From the NCBI GenBank assembly GCA_002509485.1, contig DAWO01000083.1, positions 1 to 5,915 on the forward strand: a stretch of 5,915 nt of DNA, in the 5' to 3' direction. The notes below the pieces were generated by a model, which was not told the DNA's origin, ran no database searches, and saw nothing but the letters and a program-made list of their open reading frames with translations. The position numbers and the translations under genes are program-made. Positions 5,847 to 5,915 of the stretch are shown here, one piece after another. The number at the start of each line of letters is the position of its first letter. Positions within the stretch are counted from its first letter, which is position 1. Origin of the DNA: Methanolinea sp. UBA477. Lineage in GTDB: Archaea > Halobacteriota > Methanomicrobia > Methanomicrobiales > Methanospirillaceae.

Positions 5847-5915
5847 TGAGGTACTGAATGCACCTGATCCATAATAATGTCAGCCGAAACGGTAGTGACT
5901 GCCTGATTCCTATCG
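5847..5915. other. Non-coding region upstream of cofG, cut by the window edge
   Basis: I see no recognisable coding remnant on the leftward strand; a stop codon in the cofG frame occurs at the edge (5912-5910) and another at 5881-5879. On the rightward strand an ATG at 5858, preceded by GAGGT with five-base spacing, opens a frame that runs off the window (starting MHLIHNNV). I do not recognise it and it is too short to judge. Confidence 0.4.
5871..5880 (-). promoter_or_regulatory. Possible TATA-like element upstream of cofG
   Basis: ACATTATTAT, read leftward, is the most AT-rich stretch in the 69 bases upstream of cofG. A TATA element here would place transcription initiation about 25 bases downstream, close to the ATG at 5846, which would give a very short or absent 5' leader and fit the lack of a well-placed SD. 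The match to the archaeal TATA consensus is poor, and the operon may instead begin further upstream, beyond the window. Confidence 0.22.

Noticed and set aside
5740..5872. Leftward ORF from ATG 5872 overlapping the cofG start
   Set aside because: About 45 codons in another frame, Ser/Pro-rich, with no SD, mostly inside conserved cofG coding sequence.

Overview
The window looks like a chromosomal segment from a methanogenic euryarchaeon, most plausibly of the order Methanomicrobiales. I infer this from the archaeal-type glutamyl-tRNA synthetase, a stand-alone CofG (coenzyme F420 chromophore synthesis), the three-part PurS/PurQ form of FGAM synthase, a lone ferredoxin-thioredoxin-reductase-type catalytic protein, moderately GC-rich coding DNA and clear Shine-Dalgarno (SD) sites. 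I cannot fix the genus from the sequence.

Layout. Two rightward genes fill the left half. The first is the 3' part of gltX (1-1106, start outside the window). The second is a complete ABC1/UbiB-family atypical kinase-like ATPase with two C-terminal membrane segments (1161-2816). Between them lie 54 bases that hold a strong SD, a hairpin and an out-of-frame 28-codon ORF; the SD does not fit the UbiB start in the usual way. A short convergent gap (2817-2881) follows. The right half is one tight leftward gene set in the order cofG (5846-4857), purC (4860-4153), purS (4144-3899), purQ (3902-3204), ftr-like (3199-2882). Junctions are 4-base overlaps or gaps of 4-8 bases, so a single polycistronic mRNA is very likely. 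The last 69 bases (5847-5915) are the region upstream of cofG.

How the genes fit together. PurS and PurQ are partners of PurL (not in this window) in FGAM synthesis, and PurC acts later, making SAICAR. Purines lead to GTP, which is the source of the ribityl-diaminouracil used by CofG/CofH to make Fo, the F420 chromophore. The cofG-purCSQ linkage therefore makes metabolic sense. The distal 105-residue Fe-S protein would pass electrons from ferredoxin to thioredoxin-like disulfides; its place in a purine operon is unexplained.

No RNA genes, insertion sequences, CRISPR arrays or phage remnants were seen. Most of the window is ordinary core metabolism. The points most worth a second look are the UbiB leader, the UbiB protein itself in a host that probably lacks quinones, and the FTR-like protein with altered cysteine spacing at the end of the cofG-pur operon.
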